DNA from: Solirubrobacter ginsenosidimutans
Lineage (GTDB): Bacteria; Actinomycetota; Thermoleophilia; Solirubrobacterales; Solirubrobacteraceae
DNA length: 64,000 bases
Assembly: GCF_027587205.1 (NCBI RefSeq)
Contig: NZ_JAPDOD010000023.1
Location: 1-64,000, forward strand
Direction: 5' to 3'
Shown: piece after piece, positions 47,688 to 58,900 of the stretch
Layout of the letters: each line of letters opens with the position of its first letter
How positions within the stretch are numbered: position 1 is the stretch's first letter
The notes under the pieces: model-generated
The model's input: only the letters and a program-made list of their open reading frames with translations
What the model was told of the DNA's origin: nothing
The model's database searches: none
Translations under genes and position numbers: made by a program

Positions 47688-48833
47688 ATGCCCACGAGAG
47701 ATCAGATTCTCGAGGCGCTGAAGGTCGTCATCGATCCCGAGCTGCATCGGAACATCGTGGAGCTCGGCATGGTCCGCTCCGTTGAGATCTCCGAGCAGGG
47801 GGCCGTCAATGTCACGGTCTCGCTGACGACCCCCGGCTGCCCGATCAAAGGCCATTTCCAGACCGGCGTGACCAGCGCCGTGAAGTCTGTTGAAGGCGTC
47901 ACCGCCGTCGGCGTCGGCTTCGACGTCCTCTCCGACGTCGAGAAGCAGGGCCTGCAGAAGACGCTCGGCCGCCCGAACGGGCTGCCCGCCGGCGCGCTGG
48001 CGCAGGTCGCCAACGTCGTCTGCATCGGCTCCGGCAAGGGCGGCGTGGGCAAGTCCACGCTGACCGTCAACCTCGCCGCGGCCCTGCAGGCCGAGGGCAA
48101 GACCGTCGGCGTGCTCGACGCCGACGTGTGGGGCTACTCGATCCCGCGCATGCTCGGCCTCGGCGGCCAGCGCCCGAAGGTCTCGCCGGAGAAGAAGATC
48201 CTCCCGCTCGAGGCCCACGGCCTGAAGGTCATCTCGATCGGCTTCTTCCTCAAGGAGGACGAGGCGGTCGTGTGGCGCGGGCCGATGCTGCACAAGGCGC
48301 TCACGCAGTTCCTCGAGGACGTCGCGTGGGGCGAGCTGGACTACCTGCTGATCGACCTGCCGCCGGGCACGGGCGACGTCTCGATGACGCTCTCCCAGCT
48401 CCTGCCGCAGGCGACCTTCATGATCGTCACCACGCCGCAGGACGCCGCGCAGAAGGTCGCGCGCCGCGCCGCGCAGATGGCGGACAAGGTCAACCTCGAG
48501 ATCTCGAGCGTGATCGAGAACATGTCCGGCTTCACCACGCCGAGCGGGGAGCGCTTCCCGATCTTCGGCGAGGGCGGCGGTCAGCGCCTGGCCGACGAGC
48601 TCGACGTGCCGCTGGTGGGCCAGGTCCCGCTGACGATGCCGCTGCGCGCCCACGCGGACGCCGGCATTCCCCTCGTGGCCGTCGATCCGGACGATCCGGC
48701 CTCCCAGGCGATCCGCCACGCCGCGCGTGGCCTGATCGCCCTCACACCGGCCGCGCCGATCGCGCTGCCGGTCCTCGACGTGGTGCAGGCAGGTCCCCCG
48801 CAGCCCGTCGGCATGTCCCTTCCGATGGCTTAG
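47688..48833 (+). CDS. apbC: Mrp/ApbC/NBP35-type iron-sulfur carrier ATPase
   Basis: 381 residues from ATG 47688. An N-terminal MIP18/FeS-assembly domain (1-80; SLTTPGCPIKGHFQTG with Cys51) is followed by a deviant Walker A GSGKGGVGKST at 114-124 and a Walker B-like DADVWGYSIP. DYLLIDLPPGTGDVSMTLSQ contains the conserved switch. The usual C-terminal CxxC that bridges the cluster is missing here, as in some actinobacterial members. It carries and inserts iron-sulfur clusters. Convergent with the ferredoxin gene. Confidence 0.85.
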   Translation: MPTRDQILEALKVVIDPELHRNIVELGMVRSVEISEQGAVNVTVSLTTPGCPIKGHFQTGVTSAVKSVEGVTAVGVGFDVLSDVEKQGLQKTLGRPNGLPAGALAQVANVVCIGSGKGGVGKSTLTVNLAAALQAEGKTVGVLDADVWGYSIPRMLGLGGQRPKVSPEKKILPLEAHGLKVISIGFFLKEDEAVVWRGPMLHKALTQFLEDVAWGELDYLLIDLPPGTGDVSMTLSQLLPQATFMIVTTPQDAAQKVARRAAQMADKVNLEISSVIENMSGFTTPSGERFPIFGEGGGQRLADELDVPLVGQVPLTMPLRAHADAGIPLVAVDPDDPASQAIRHAARGLIALTPAAPIALPVLDVVQAGPPQPVGMSLPMA

Positions 48834-48848
48834 AGCAACCGCGTGCTG

Positions 48849-48875
48849 CTACGCCGGCCTTAGCGGCCGGCGTAG
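48849..48875. terminator. Bidirectional hairpin between apbC and ferredoxin genes
   Basis: CTACGCCGGCC-TTAGC-GGCCGGCGTAG, a perfect 11-bp stem with a 5-base loop, serving both convergent genes. Its right arm forms the last codons (YAGR) and stop of the ferredoxin. Confidence 0.65.
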
Positions 48876-49123
48876 TACGCGGCGTTGCGCTCGGCGAAGT
48901 TCGCCCACTCCTCGGGGAGCTGGTCCTCCGCGAAGCACGCGTCCACGGGGCACGCCTCGACGCACGCGTCGCAGTCGATGCACTCCTCAGGATCGATGAA
49001 GAGCATCTCGACCTTGTCGTAGTCGGGCTCGTCGGGCGTCGGATGGATGCAGTCGACAGGGCAGACTTCGACGCAGGAATTGTCCTTGGTTCCGATGCAG
49101 GGCTCGGCGATGACGTAGGCCAT
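48860..49123 (-). CDS. fdxA: 7Fe ferredoxin
   Basis: 87 residues from ATG 49123 ([20 protein letters not shown]). Cysteines follow the 3Fe-4S plus 4Fe-4S pattern: C-x7-C-x3-C-P in [17 protein letters not shown] and C-x2-C-x2-C-x3-C-P in [16 protein letters not shown]. Small soluble electron carrier, typical of actinobacteria. A longer frame upstream (to 49153) has no homology. Confidence 0.9.
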   Translation of the reverse strand: MAYVIAEPCIGTKDNSCVEVCPVDCIHPTPDEPDYDKVEMLFIDPEECIDCDACVEACPVDACFAEDQLPEEWANFAERNAAYYAGR

Positions 49124-49155
49124 GGCGCTAATCCTCGCATAGGCTGGTGCCAAGC

Positions 49156-50031
49156 ATGCTTTTGCTGACCGGCGCCACAGGACTACTCGGCCATGCCGTG
49201 GTCCGACGGCTTACTGCGAACGGGATCCCGGTGCGCTGCCTCGTGCGCGACCCGCGCCGCCTCGGGCCCGAGCGCGTACGCGTGCAGCTGGCGATCGGGG
49301 ATCTCGCCGACCCCGCAAGTTGGAGGAACGCGCTGCGGGGCGTCGACACCGTCGTCCACCTCGCCGGCGGCTCCCGCGATCAGCCGCGGGCCACGGTCGA
49401 GGAGCTCAACGGCTTGGCCGCGTGGCGGCTCCTGCGCGCTGCCGAGCGAGTGCGTGCGCGCCACTTCGTCTGGATCTCCCCGCTTGGCGCGACCCCGCAC
49501 CACCCGATGCGCATGCAGCGGGCCAAGGCCCTGGCCGCCGCGGCGCTGGAGGAGTCGACCATCCCGACCACGACGCTCGCCCACTCGCTCATCTACGCCC
49601 CCGGCGACCGCCATCTGCGCTGGCTGGAGCGCCTCGGCTATCTGCCCGCGGTGCCGCTGGTGGGTCGCGGGATCGCCCGCACGCAGCCGCTCTGGGCCGA
49701 GGACGCCGCGGACTGCGTCATCGCGGCCCTCGACGGGCGGGCTCCCGATCACCACGTGCGCTACGAGCTGGCCGGCCCGGAGACGCTTACCCAGCGCGAG
49801 TTCGTGCGCACCGTCCTGGCGGCGAGCGGGCGGCGCCGGCGAACGGTTCCGCTGCCGCTCGTCGGCTTGCGGGCGGCGCTGCAGGCGGAGGAGACGCTGG
49901 CCGGTCCCGCCGCGCTGGTCACGTGGGACGACGCCCAGATGCTGGCCGTGGAGATGCTCTCCGCCCGCGGGACGCGCGACGCCGAGACGCTAGGCGTCCG
50001 GCCCCGCCGCGTCGCCGACGTCCTCGGTTGA
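49156..50031 (+). CDS. NAD(P)-binding SDR/NmrA-like protein
   Basis: 291 residues from ATG 49156. Rossmann start [20 protein letters not shown] with G-A-T-G-x-L-G, then [10 protein letters not shown] and [12 protein letters not shown]. It resembles complex I NDUFA9-like and NmrA-type atypical dehydrogenases that bind but may not oxidise. Its stop overlaps the end of the convergent amidase gene by 42 bases. Confidence 0.75.
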   Translation: MLLLTGATGLLGHAVVRRLTANGIPVRCLVRDPRRLGPERVRVQLAIGDLADPASWRNALRGVDTVVHLAGGSRDQPRATVEELNGLAAWRLLRAAERVRARHFVWISPLGATPHHPMRMQRAKALAAAALEESTIPTTTLAHSLIYAPGDRHLRWLERLGYLPAVPLVGRGIARTQPLWAEDAADCVIAALDGRAPDHHVRYELAGPETLTQREFVRTVLAASGRRRRTVPLPLVGLRAALQAEETLAGPAALVTWDDAQMLAVEMLSARGTRDAETLGVRPRRVADVLG

Positions 50032-51450
50032 GGGCCGCTGGTGCGCCCACGGGTGGGCGGACTCCATCTGCAGCGCGACCTGCAAAAGCCGGTCCTCGTT
50101 GAGCGGCTTGCCGACGAGCTGCACGTTGGTCGGCAGGCCGTCGGCGCCGAACCCGACGGGGATCGAGATCGCGGGCTGGCCGGTGACGTTGAACAGCGAG
50201 TTGTAGGGCGTGAAGTAGCCGGAGCGCTCGAGGTCGGCCATCGGGTCCTCGCCGAGCCCGTTGCACTCGCCGATCTTCAGCGGCCGCTCCGCCAGTCCCG
50301 GCGTCATCAGCAGGTCGTAGTCGGCGAAGAACGCGACGAGCCCGCGCGCGATCGCCTGCATCTGCGCGACCGCGCCGAGGTAGCTGACCGACGGCGTCTG
50401 CTTCGCGCGCTCGTAGACCGCCCGTGAGAGCGGCTCGATCTCGTCCTCGCCCGGCTCGCGACCCGCCCGCCGCGTCGCGGCGTCGATCCCGAGCGCGATG
50501 CCCGGGCCGAACACGCTGATGAACACGCGCAGGGACTCGGGCGTCGGCCAAGCGGGGGCGGCCTCGACGACCTCGTGCCCGAGCGCCTGCAGCAGCTCCG
50601 CGCCGACGCGCAGGCCCTGGATCGCCTCCTCGTCCACGGGCGCGTCGAACGGGTTCGTCGCCGTCAGCGCCACCCGCAGCTTGCCGGGGGACCGGCGCAT
50701 CGACGTCACGTACGGCTCCGGCGGGCGCGGGGCCCAGTTCGCGTCGCCGACCTCGTAGCCGCCGAGCACGTCGAGCGCGATCGCCGTGTCGGCCACCGTG
50801 CGGGTGAGCACGCCGTTGGCGGCGAGCCAGGACTCGCCCAGATCCGGCCCGCTCGACACCCGCCCGCGACTGGGCTTGAGCCCCACGAGCCCGCACGCCG
50901 AGGCGGGGGTGCGGATCGAGCCGCCGCCGTCGTTGCCGTGGGCGATCGGGACCATCCCCGCGGCCACGGCGGCCGCGGAGCCCCCGCTCGACCCTCCCGG
51001 CGTGCGGGTGAGGTCCCAGGGGTTGCGGGTCGGGCCGTTGTGGCGCGGCTCGGTGGTCGGCAGGATCGCGAACTCCGGCAGGTTGGTGATCCCCACGATC
51101 ACGAAGCCCGCTTCGCGCAGCCGGCGGACGAGGTAAGCGGAGTGATCGGGCCGGTAGCCGGCCAGGAACCGCGAGCCGGCGCTGATCTCGTAGCCCTCGA
51201 CCGGAACGTTGCCCTTGATCGCGATCGGCACGCCGGCGAACGGCGCGCCGTCGCCGGGCACGAGGGCGTCGGCGGCGGCGAGCGCCCGCTCGGCGTCAAC
51301 CTCGGTAAACGCGTTGATCGGGCCGTCGAGCGCTTCGATGCGCCGCAGCGCGGCCTCGACGACCTCGCGCGCGCTCGCTCCGCCGGTCCGCACGAGGGCG
51401 GCGGTCTCTGCGGCCGAGACGAACCCCAAATCGTCCACGAGGACCGGCAC
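49990..51450 (-). CDS. Amidase signature-family hydrolase
   Basis: 486 residues from ATG 51450. The Ser-cisSer-Lys triad is evident: Lys79 in IAIKGN, cis-Ser154 in [11 protein letters not shown] and nucleophile Ser178 in [14 protein letters not shown]. It hydrolyses a C-N amide bond in an unknown substrate (GatA relatives act on tRNA, but no GatB/C is nearby). It is divergent from the aldolase-like gene. Confidence 0.85.
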   Translation of the reverse strand: MPVLVDDLGFVSAAETAALVRTGGASAREVVEAALRRIEALDGPINAFTEVDAERALAAADALVPGDGAPFAGVPIAIKGNVPVEGYEISAGSRFLAGYRPDHSAYLVRRLREAGFVIVGITNLPEFAILPTTEPRHNGPTRNPWDLTRTPGGSSGGSAAAVAAGMVPIAHGNDGGGSIRTPASACGLVGLKPSRGRVSSGPDLGESWLAANGVLTRTVADTAIALDVLGGYEVGDANWAPRPPEPYVTSMRRSPGKLRVALTATNPFDAPVDEEAIQGLRVGAELLQALGHEVVEAAPAWPTPESLRVFISVFGPGIALGIDAATRRAGREPGEDEIEPLSRAVYERAKQTPSVSYLGAVAQMQAIARGLVAFFADYDLLMTPGLAERPLKIGECNGLGEDPMADLERSGYFTPYNSLFNVTGQPAISIPVGFGADGLPTNVQLVGKPLNEDRLLQVALQMESAHPWAHQRPSTEDVGDAAGPDA

Positions 51451-51476
51451 CCTACCTACTAGGGTCCATCGCGCAT

Positions 51477-52508
51477 ATGGGAATCGAACGGTTGCTCGGA
51501 GCTACCGCCGGTCTGGCGACGCCGGCGCTCGTCGTCGACCTCGTCGCCGCCGACCGCAACATCGCCGCGGCGGGCGTCCGGCTCCGGCCGCACTTCAAGG
51601 CCCATAAGTGCCCGGAGCTGATGCGCCGGCAGCTGGCGGGCGGGGACTGCACGGGCGTCACGTGCGCGACCGCGTGGGAGGCCGAGGTGGCCGCGCGCGA
51701 GGGCCTGCACGACGACATCCTCGTCGCCAACGAGGTCGCGGACCCAGGCGGGCTCGCGTCGCTGCGCCGCGCTGCCGAGCACGCGCGGATCACTGTCGCG
51801 ATCGACAGCCCGCGCCACCTCGAGCTCCTGCAGGGCATCGATTGCGACGTCCTGATCGAGATCAACGTCGGCCAGGACCGCTGTGGGCTCGATCCGGCAG
51901 ACGTTGCCGCGATCGTCGCGCTGGCCGAGCGCGCCGGCGAACGCTTCCGCGGCCTGCAGGGCTATGAGGGCCACGCGGTCCTGCTGCCGGAGCGGGTGTC
52001 GCGGGAGGAGCAGGTCGAGCGCGCGGCCACGATCCTGAACCGCCTCCGCTCGGTGCTCGACTGCGAGCTCGTCTCCGGCGGCGGCACCGGAACCTACGAC
52101 CTCTCGACCCACCTCGACGAGATCCAGGCCGGCTCCTACGTCCTGATGGACGCGAGCTACGCCAAGGTCGACCTGCCGTTCGAGCTCGCGCTCGCGTGCC
52201 GGACGACGATCGTCTCGCGCAACGGCACCCGCGCCGTCTGCGACGCGGGCCTGAAGGCGCTCTCGGCCGAGTACGGCCTGCCACTCGCGGTCGACCCGGC
52301 GATCGAGGTCGTCGGGCTGGCCGACGAGCACGCGACGCTGACGGTTTCCGCGGAGAGCGAGCTGGCGGTCGGGGACGCGATCCTGCTCATCCCCGCCCAC
52401 GTCGACCCGACCGTCAACCTCCACGCGGCGCTGCACGCCGTCGAGGCCGACGGCACGGTGCACCGCTGGCCGGTCGCCGCGGCTAGAACGGCAGCCCGGG
52501 AACCCTGA
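51477..52508 (+). CDS. D-threonine aldolase/D-serine dehydratase-like PLP enzyme
   Basis: 343 residues from ATG 51477, with no obvious ribosome site. Fold type III: PLP Lys41 in RPHFKAHK, EINVGQDRCG and the metal-binding end PAHVDPTVNLHA (His and Asp/His). It probably cleaves or dehydrates a D-amino acid. Its tail overlaps the convergent acetyltransferase by 26 bases. Confidence 0.8.
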   Translation: MGIERLLGATAGLATPALVVDLVAADRNIAAAGVRLRPHFKAHKCPELMRRQLAGGDCTGVTCATAWEAEVAAREGLHDDILVANEVADPGGLASLRRAAEHARITVAIDSPRHLELLQGIDCDVLIEINVGQDRCGLDPADVAAIVALAERAGERFRGLQGYEGHAVLLPERVSREEQVERAATILNRLRSVLDCELVSGGGTGTYDLSTHLDEIQAGSYVLMDASYAKVDLPFELALACRTTIVSRNGTRAVCDAGLKALSAEYGLPLAVDPAIEVVGLADEHATLTVSAESELAVGDAILLIPAHVDPTVNLHAALHAVEADGTVHRWPVAAARTAAREP

Positions 52509-52977
52509 CCTCGCCGGCGGGCCAGGTCGCTCCGTGGCGCAGCGGCTTCCACATCGTCGGCATCGGCATCACATATTGGCCCGCGGCCTGTTCGACGGTC
52601 ACCGGCGCGGTGATGTGCTCGAAGCCGAGGCGCGCGTAGATCCCGGCGTTCGCGGCCGTGCACCACAGCATCGCCCGCTCCGGTCCGAGGTCGCGGCTCA
52701 GCGCCGCTTCCAGCAGTGGCCGGAGCAGGCCCTTCCCGCGCTGTGAGTGGGTGACGATCACGCCGCCGACGCCCACGACCTCGATCGTCTGCTCGCCGAC
52801 CGCGACCTCGGCCACCAGCAGGCCGACGTGGGCGATCGGCCGCCCGGCGGCGTCGCGCTGGACCGTGTGGTGCGTCTTCGTGCGCCACTCGATCGCCACG
52901 TCGTCGAGCCCGAACGGATCGACCTCGTCGTCGATGATCGCGGCGAAGTCGGCGAAGCCGTCCTCGTGCTCGATCAC
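52483..52977 (-). CDS. GNAT-type N-acetyltransferase
   Basis: 164 residues from GTG 52977. Acetyl-CoA binding is in VGVGGVIVTHSQRGKGLLRP (Q/R-x-x-G-x-G/A core as QRGKGL), then LWCTAANAGIYARLGFEHIT. The start overlaps the stop of the cupin gene. Last gene of the minus-strand operon beginning at the TetR gene. Confidence 0.75.
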   Translation of the reverse strand: MIEHEDGFADFAAIIDDEVDPFGLDDVAIEWRTKTHHTVQRDAAGRPIAHVGLLVAEVAVGEQTIEVVGVGGVIVTHSQRGKGLLRPLLEAALSRDLGPERAMLWCTAANAGIYARLGFEHITAPVTVEQAAGQYVMPMPTMWKPLRHGATWPAGEVRVPGLPF

Positions 52978-53396
52978 TGCTGCACGGGCTCGTCGGGCGG
53001 CAGCGGGAGCTCCTGCGGCGAGGTCGGCTCGGTGTCCTCCCAGGTCGCGAACGCCTCCCCGTCGCGACCCACGTGCTCGAGCGCGCCGCCGAGCGCGATC
53101 AGCAGCACGTCCTCGGGGTGACGGTTGGCGATGTAGCGGCGGACCTCCGGCCCCACGCGTGCGATCTCGCCCTGCCCGAGCGCCTTGACCTCGTCCTCGT
53201 AGACGATCGTCAACGTGCCGGAGAGGACGATGTAGACCTCTTCCTGGGTCTTGTGGCGGTGGATGCGGCCGCGTTGACCGGGGCGCAGGATGATCTGGTT
53301 GATGCCGAAGGTCGAGACGCCCAGCTCTCGGCGGAGCGAGGTGAAGCGCTCCTCGGTGTCGGGCTGCAGGGACGTGTAGCTGACGCCGGAGTTCAT
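52974..53396 (-). CDS. Cupin domain protein
   Basis: 140 residues from ATG 53396, chosen because it overlaps the phosphatase stop (ATGA). Single cupin: RPGQRGRIHRHKTQEEVYIV carries the His pair and Glu, and VGPEVRRYIANRHPEDVLLI the second motif. Probable metal-dependent small enzyme or sensor. Confidence 0.8.
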   Translation of the reverse strand: MNSGVSYTSLQPDTEERFTSLRRELGVSTFGINQIILRPGQRGRIHRHKTQEEVYIVLSGTLTIVYEDEVKALGQGEIARVGPEVRRYIANRHPEDVLLIALGGALEHVGRDGEAFATWEDTEPTSPQELPLPPDEPVQQ

Positions 53397-54403
53397 GCCT
53401 GCATGATGCCGATCCACGTCTGCGACTCCTCGGGCGTGAGGCCGCCGTGGTGGCCCTTGAAGCGCAGCTGGCGGGACGGGTAGGCCTCCAGCCAGGCCAT
53501 GCGGCCCGGCGCGGGCAGGACGCAGACGTCGGCGAGGCGCGCTCGCAATCTCGGACCTGGGTCATCGAACAGCTCGGAGGCGAGACGGACCTCGGCCCGC
53601 TCGCCGAGGGCGTTCGCCAGCTCACCCACGACCGTCTCCGGGTCGTTGACGTGCAGGAAGCAGTCGCGCGCCGAGCCGGCCGGCCCGTGCCGGAGGTGCT
53701 CGGTGAGCGGCGGCCAGAGCGCGTCGAGGTAGTCGATCTCGCCGACGTCGAGCTGCCCGTGGTCGGCCGTGACCGCGATCACCGTGTCGCGGACTTCGTC
53801 GAGTGCGTCGAGGGCATGGAGCGCCGCCGCGTCGAATTCGGCGCTCGACGGGCCGAACCGGTGACCCGCCGCGTCGATCGCGTCCCAGTACACGTACGTC
53901 AGGCCGTCGCGGGTCCCGAGCTGCGCCGCCGCTTCCTCGAAGGTCGCGAACGGCACGACCGACGCTCCCGCGAGCGCGGCCGAGCTGTACGTCGACGGCC
54001 AGATCGCCTGTGGCTGCAGCGCCGTCGCGGGCACCTCGAGCTGCTCGAAGAACGTCGGGCTCGGCACGAACGTCTTCGGGTCGAGCGTCAACGGCTCGCC
54101 CTGCTGGTCCACGAACGGCAGCGGCAGCACGATCCCGTCGACCGCCGGCTCATAGATCTGCCACTCGTAGAGCCCGTGCTCGCCGACCGGGAGCCCGCTG
54201 TAGAGCGTGGTCAGGTGCGCCGTGGTCGTCGAGGGAAACTGCGAGGCGACGGGCTCGATCGCCAGCCGCTGCAGGAACGGGTGGTCGGCGTGGCGCTGGA
54301 CGAACTTCCACCCGAACGCGTCGAGCAGGACGACCGCGACCCGCTCGTGCTCGCGCGTGAGCGCCGCGAACCGCTGCGGCAGCTCAGCGAAGCCTGTCGC
54401 CAT
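53393..54403 (-). CDS. Alkaline phosphatase/nucleotide pyrophosphatase superfamily protein
   Basis: 336 residues from ATG 54403. Metal sites: VAVVLLDAFGWKF, nucleophile Thr in FPSTTTAHLTTLYSGLPVGE, YVYWDAIDAAGHRFGP, VTADHGQLDVGEID and GHHGGLTPEE. Cytoplasmic, with a type I phosphodiesterase-like site; substrate unknown. Overlaps both neighbours, so part of the TetR operon. Confidence 0.8.
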   Translation of the reverse strand: MATGFAELPQRFAALTREHERVAVVLLDAFGWKFVQRHADHPFLQRLAIEPVASQFPSTTTAHLTTLYSGLPVGEHGLYEWQIYEPAVDGIVLPLPFVDQQGEPLTLDPKTFVPSPTFFEQLEVPATALQPQAIWPSTYSSAALAGASVVPFATFEEAAAQLGTRDGLTYVYWDAIDAAGHRFGPSSAEFDAAALHALDALDEVRDTVIAVTADHGQLDVGEIDYLDALWPPLTEHLRHGPAGSARDCFLHVNDPETVVGELANALGERAEVRLASELFDDPGPRLRARLADVCVLPAPGRMAWLEAYPSRQLRFKGHHGGLTPEESQTWIGIMQA

Positions 54404-54725
54404 GGCGCACCTCGAACATCTCGCAGCCCTCCTCGGACGTCCACGGCCCGTGCTCCATCCCGGGCGGCCGGCAGGCGTAGTCACCCGCCCGGAACGTCCG
54501 GTCCAGCGTCAGGTCGCGCATCGAGCCGGAGAGGATCAGGATCTCTTCGACGTAGTCGTGGACCGCGACGCCCTGCGGCGACGTGTCGGTCCCGGGGGCC
54601 CAGCGGAGCATCCGCGTGAGCGTCTGCCCGGCGTCATCGCGCGCCAGAACCCGTTCGGAGACCCCGGGCGAGACCTCGACCCACTCGATCGAGGCGACCG
54701 GGAAGAACTCGAGCGCCGGCTTCAC
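54384..54725 (-). CDS. Cupin-type protein (ChrR-like)
   Basis: 113 residues from GTG 54725, which overlaps the TetR stop (GTGA). VHDYVEEILILSGSMRDLTL and YACRPPGMEHGPWTSEEGCE hold the cupin His and Glu set. Its last 20 bases overlap the phosphatase start. A second cupin lies two genes downstream. Confidence 0.75.
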   Translation of the reverse strand: MKPALEFFPVASIEWVEVSPGVSERVLARDDAGQTLTRMLRWAPGTDTSPQGVAVHDYVEEILILSGSMRDLTLDRTFRAGDYACRPPGMEHGPWTSEEGCEMFEVRHGDRLR

Positions 54726-55297
54726 CGCGCGCGGGAGCGGACGAGGGTCTGGGCGAGCGTGACGGTCAGCGGCTCGACCTCTTCGAGCGTCCCCGCGCCG
54801 TGCAGCAGCCGCACACCCGCATTGACGACGCCCTGCACGAGCTGCGCCACCAGCTTCGGGTCCTCCGCGCCCAGCTCGGGCTCCAGCAGCGCGGCGGGGC
54901 GGTAGGCGAGCGCATTGATGCGGGCGCGCACCGCGGGACCCAGGGGCGCGTCGCCGAGCAGCTGCGCCATCCGGTGGCTCCCGTGCGCGACGAGCCGCAG
55001 CTGCGTCGACACAAACGCCGCCACCCGGGCATCGGGCCCGTCGGCCGCGGCCATCGCCGCCTCCAGCTCCTCAAGCCACCGCGGCATGTCGCGCTCGCAC
55101 AGCGCCGCGATCAGGTCGTCGCGCGACGAGAAGTACCGGTAGATCGAGTTGCGCGCCAGCCCCGTCCGCTCCCCGAGCGCCCGGAACGACAAGGCGGCAT
55201 GCCCGTCCTCGAGCAGGATCGCCTCAGCGGCATCCAGCAGCGCCTCACGCTGCTGCGCGCGATGCTCGGCGACCGTCGGGGCGTCAATCTGCGGCAT
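54722..55297 (-). CDS. TetR-family transcriptional regulator
   Basis: 191 residues from ATG 55297. HTH near 30-60: ALLDAAEAILLEDGHAALSF, then TGLARNSIYRYFSSRDDLIA. The variable ligand domain follows. It heads a five-gene operon (TetR, cupin, phosphatase, cupin, acetyltransferase), presumably self-regulated. No palindrome is obvious in the 50 bases before it. Confidence 0.85.
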   Translation of the reverse strand: MPQIDAPTVAEHRAQQREALLDAAEAILLEDGHAALSFRALGERTGLARNSIYRYFSSRDDLIAALCERDMPRWLEELEAAMAAADGPDARVAAFVSTQLRLVAHGSHRMAQLLGDAPLGPAVRARINALAYRPAALLEPELGAEDPKLVAQLVQGVVNAGVRLLHGAGTLEEVEPLTVTLAQTLVRSRAR

Positions 55298-55349
55298 CCG
55301 GCCGCCGATCCTAGGCTGTCGGGGAGGACGCCGCGACCAACCGCGACAG

Positions 55350-56967
<1,618 letters not shown>

Positions 56968-56978
<11 letters not shown>

Positions 56979-57783
56979 CGCCGCGCGCGCGGCGCGCGAG
57001 TTCGACCGTGGCGGCCCGGAGGTCGCCCGGTCGGTTCGCCGGCTCGGCGAACGCGATCCGCGTCTCGGCGATGCCGCGCGGGGTCTTGACCGTCAGGTCG
57101 AGGCCGTAGCGGTCGATCCGGACGCAGGTCGCCTCGGTCGCGTCCGGGTGGCCGCCGAGGGCGCGGGCCATGTCGAGCAGGGCGTCGGCGTGGTCGGCAT
57201 TGAGGTGCTCGATGGCGTAGGCGGCGCCGCTTGCGACCGGGTCGGGCTCGGCGGCGTGATAGGCGTCGGCGTCGGTGGAGTCCATGCGGCCATAGCCTCC
57301 CACCCAGCGCACGCGCTCGACGCGCAGCACGTAGTACGTGAAGTCGCCGAACCCGCCGTAGAGGCCGGAGGCGGGCGAAGCGTCCTTGTACGCGGCCCGC
57401 GCGACGTCGAGCTCCTCGCCGCCGGGCGTCTCGAGGTGGCCCGCCAGCGTCACCCGCCCGCTGTCGAGTGGGTCGCCCTTCACGTCGGGCTCGCCCACGA
57501 CCAGGCTGGCCCGCGCATCGCCCACGACGTTGCGGCCGTGCTCGGCCAGCGTCGACAGGCACAGCACCGGCGTGCCGTCGGCCAGGGCCGCGTAGAGCAC
57601 GAGCGATCCCCACGGTGATCCGTCGGCGCTGACCGTCGCCAGTGCGCCCATCCGGTTGCGCGCGATCAACGTCCGCGCCTCCTCGGCCGGCGTGCGGCGC
57701 GGGGCGGGGCCGACGTCCGCGAGCGGCGCGGCGCCGCTCAGGACCTCGGCGGGGGCGAGGTGATCGGTGGGGAAGGCGGTCAC
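56968..57783 (-). CDS. hugZ: HugZ-like heme-associated FMN-binding split-barrel protein
   Basis: 271 residues from GTG 57783. Pyridoxamine-oxidase-like barrel (TLIARNRMGALATVSADGSP, then VVGDARASLVVGEP) plus a C-terminal DUF2470 (AIEHLNADHADALLDMARAL), the layout of HugZ/HutZ heme oxygenases. Lies at the end of the HtaA run, so it likely degrades imported heme. The end overlaps the propeller gene by 11 bases. Confidence 0.75.
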
Positions 57784-57792
57784 GGGCGGAAC

Positions 57793-57835
57793 CTTAGCGA
57801 CAGGTGTCCCCAAGATCAAGACACCTGTCGCTAAG
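57793..57835. terminator. 16-bp perfect inverted repeat between htaA-like and hugZ-like genes
   Basis: CTTAGCGACAGGTGTC (57793-57808) and its exact complement (57820-57835) around an 11-base loop. It lies between the stop at 57844 and the GTG at 57783. It may be a processing or partial termination structure that lowers hugZ expression; no U-run follows. Confidence 0.55.
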
Positions 57836-57843
57836 TCGTCAAC

Positions 57844-58884
57844 CTACTTGAGCGTCACCGTCGCCCGGCGCGTGCCGTGGGCGAGCTTCACGACGAAACT
57901 GCCCTTGAGCTTCGTCCCCTCCAGCGCGGCGAGGCGCAGCTTGCGACGCTGCAGCGTGCCGGTCGCGAGGACCTTGCCCGTCTTGCGCTGCAGCAGCTTC
58001 ACGGACCGCTTGGCGCTCCCCGCGAACGGCGCCTTCTTGAGCGTGAACGTGCTGATCTTCGCGCTCTTGCCCGCCGGGCCACGCGGTCCGGCGGGACCGG
58101 CCGGACCCTGCGGACCAGCCGCGCCGGGGGAGCCGAGGACGGCCGTCCCGGGCTCACCCGCGTCGCCCTTCTCGCCGGCGGGCCCGGTCCCGGGCTCGGG
58201 GTAGCTCAGACCGAGCGTCAGCTTCATCGTCCCGTACCGGCGGGCGTTCGGCCCGAACCCGTCGAGCACCGAACCGGGCTCGTTGGACGGGACGATCCCG
58301 TCGATCATGCGCGAGCCGTCGGCGCGCAAGGTCACCGTGGCGGCCGAGAGATCGAGATTGAGCTGTGTCTTGGAGCGGTCGTAGGTCGACGTCTGCCCCA
58401 GCTGGTTCGCGGTGACGCCCGAGGCCTTCAGCGTCCCCGTAAGCCCGTTGAGCGTGATCAGCGGGTTGACCACCGTGATCGGCGAGCCGTGCACGGTGAA
58501 CGTGACCGTGCCCGTGGTCTCGATGCTCCCGACGCCGTTCTCGGTGTACGTCCCACTCGCCGCGGGATAACCGAAGGTGTACTTCTGGTCCGCGCCACGC
58601 GCGGAGTCAGGCGTCACCGAGGCGGCAGAATTCCCGTCGGGACCGGTCAACGTCGCGGGAGCGGTGGCCGCGGCGGTGCCGTTGGACGAGCCGGGGTTGC
58701 CGACCTGATTGAACGTCACGTAACCGAGCCACGTTGCAGTGGGATCAGCGAACGAGGACAGCTGATTCGGGATCGTCCATTCGAGCTTGCCGCCCGTGAC
58801 CGTCAGCGTCGCGGCCTGGGCCGCGGGCGCCGCGACCGCCATGGCTGCGGTTGCCGCGAGGGCCGCTGTGAGGAGCTTGCGCAT
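57844..58884 (-). CDS. HtaA-domain secreted protein with collagen-like segment
   Basis: 346 residues from ATG 58884. Signal peptide 1-25 (MRKLLTAALAATAAMAVAAP). HtaA-type heme-binding domain to about 235 (GGKLEWTIPNQLSS, then GSPITVVNPLITLNGLTGTL and DGSRMIDGIVPSNEP). A collagen-like Gly-x-y run follows (GPQGPAGPAGPRGPAGKS), then a basic beta domain. In corynebacteria HtaA captures heme at the cell surface. No LPxTG or membrane anchor. Confidence 0.8.
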   Translation of the reverse strand: MRKLLTAALAATAAMAVAAPAAQAATLTVTGGKLEWTIPNQLSSFADPTATWLGYVTFNQVGNPGSSNGTAAATAPATLTGPDGNSAASVTPDSARGADQKYTFGYPAASGTYTENGVGSIETTGTVTFTVHGSPITVVNPLITLNGLTGTLKASGVTANQLGQTSTYDRSKTQLNLDLSAATVTLRADGSRMIDGIVPSNEPGSVLDGFGPNARRYGTMKLTLGLSYPEPGTGPAGEKGDAGEPGTAVLGSPGAAGPQGPAGPAGPRGPAGKSAKISTFTLKKAPFAGSAKRSVKLLQRKTGKVLATGTLQRRKLRLAALEGTKLKGSFVVKLAHGTRRATVTLK

Positions 58885-58900
58885 ATCCGTCCGTGGTTCC

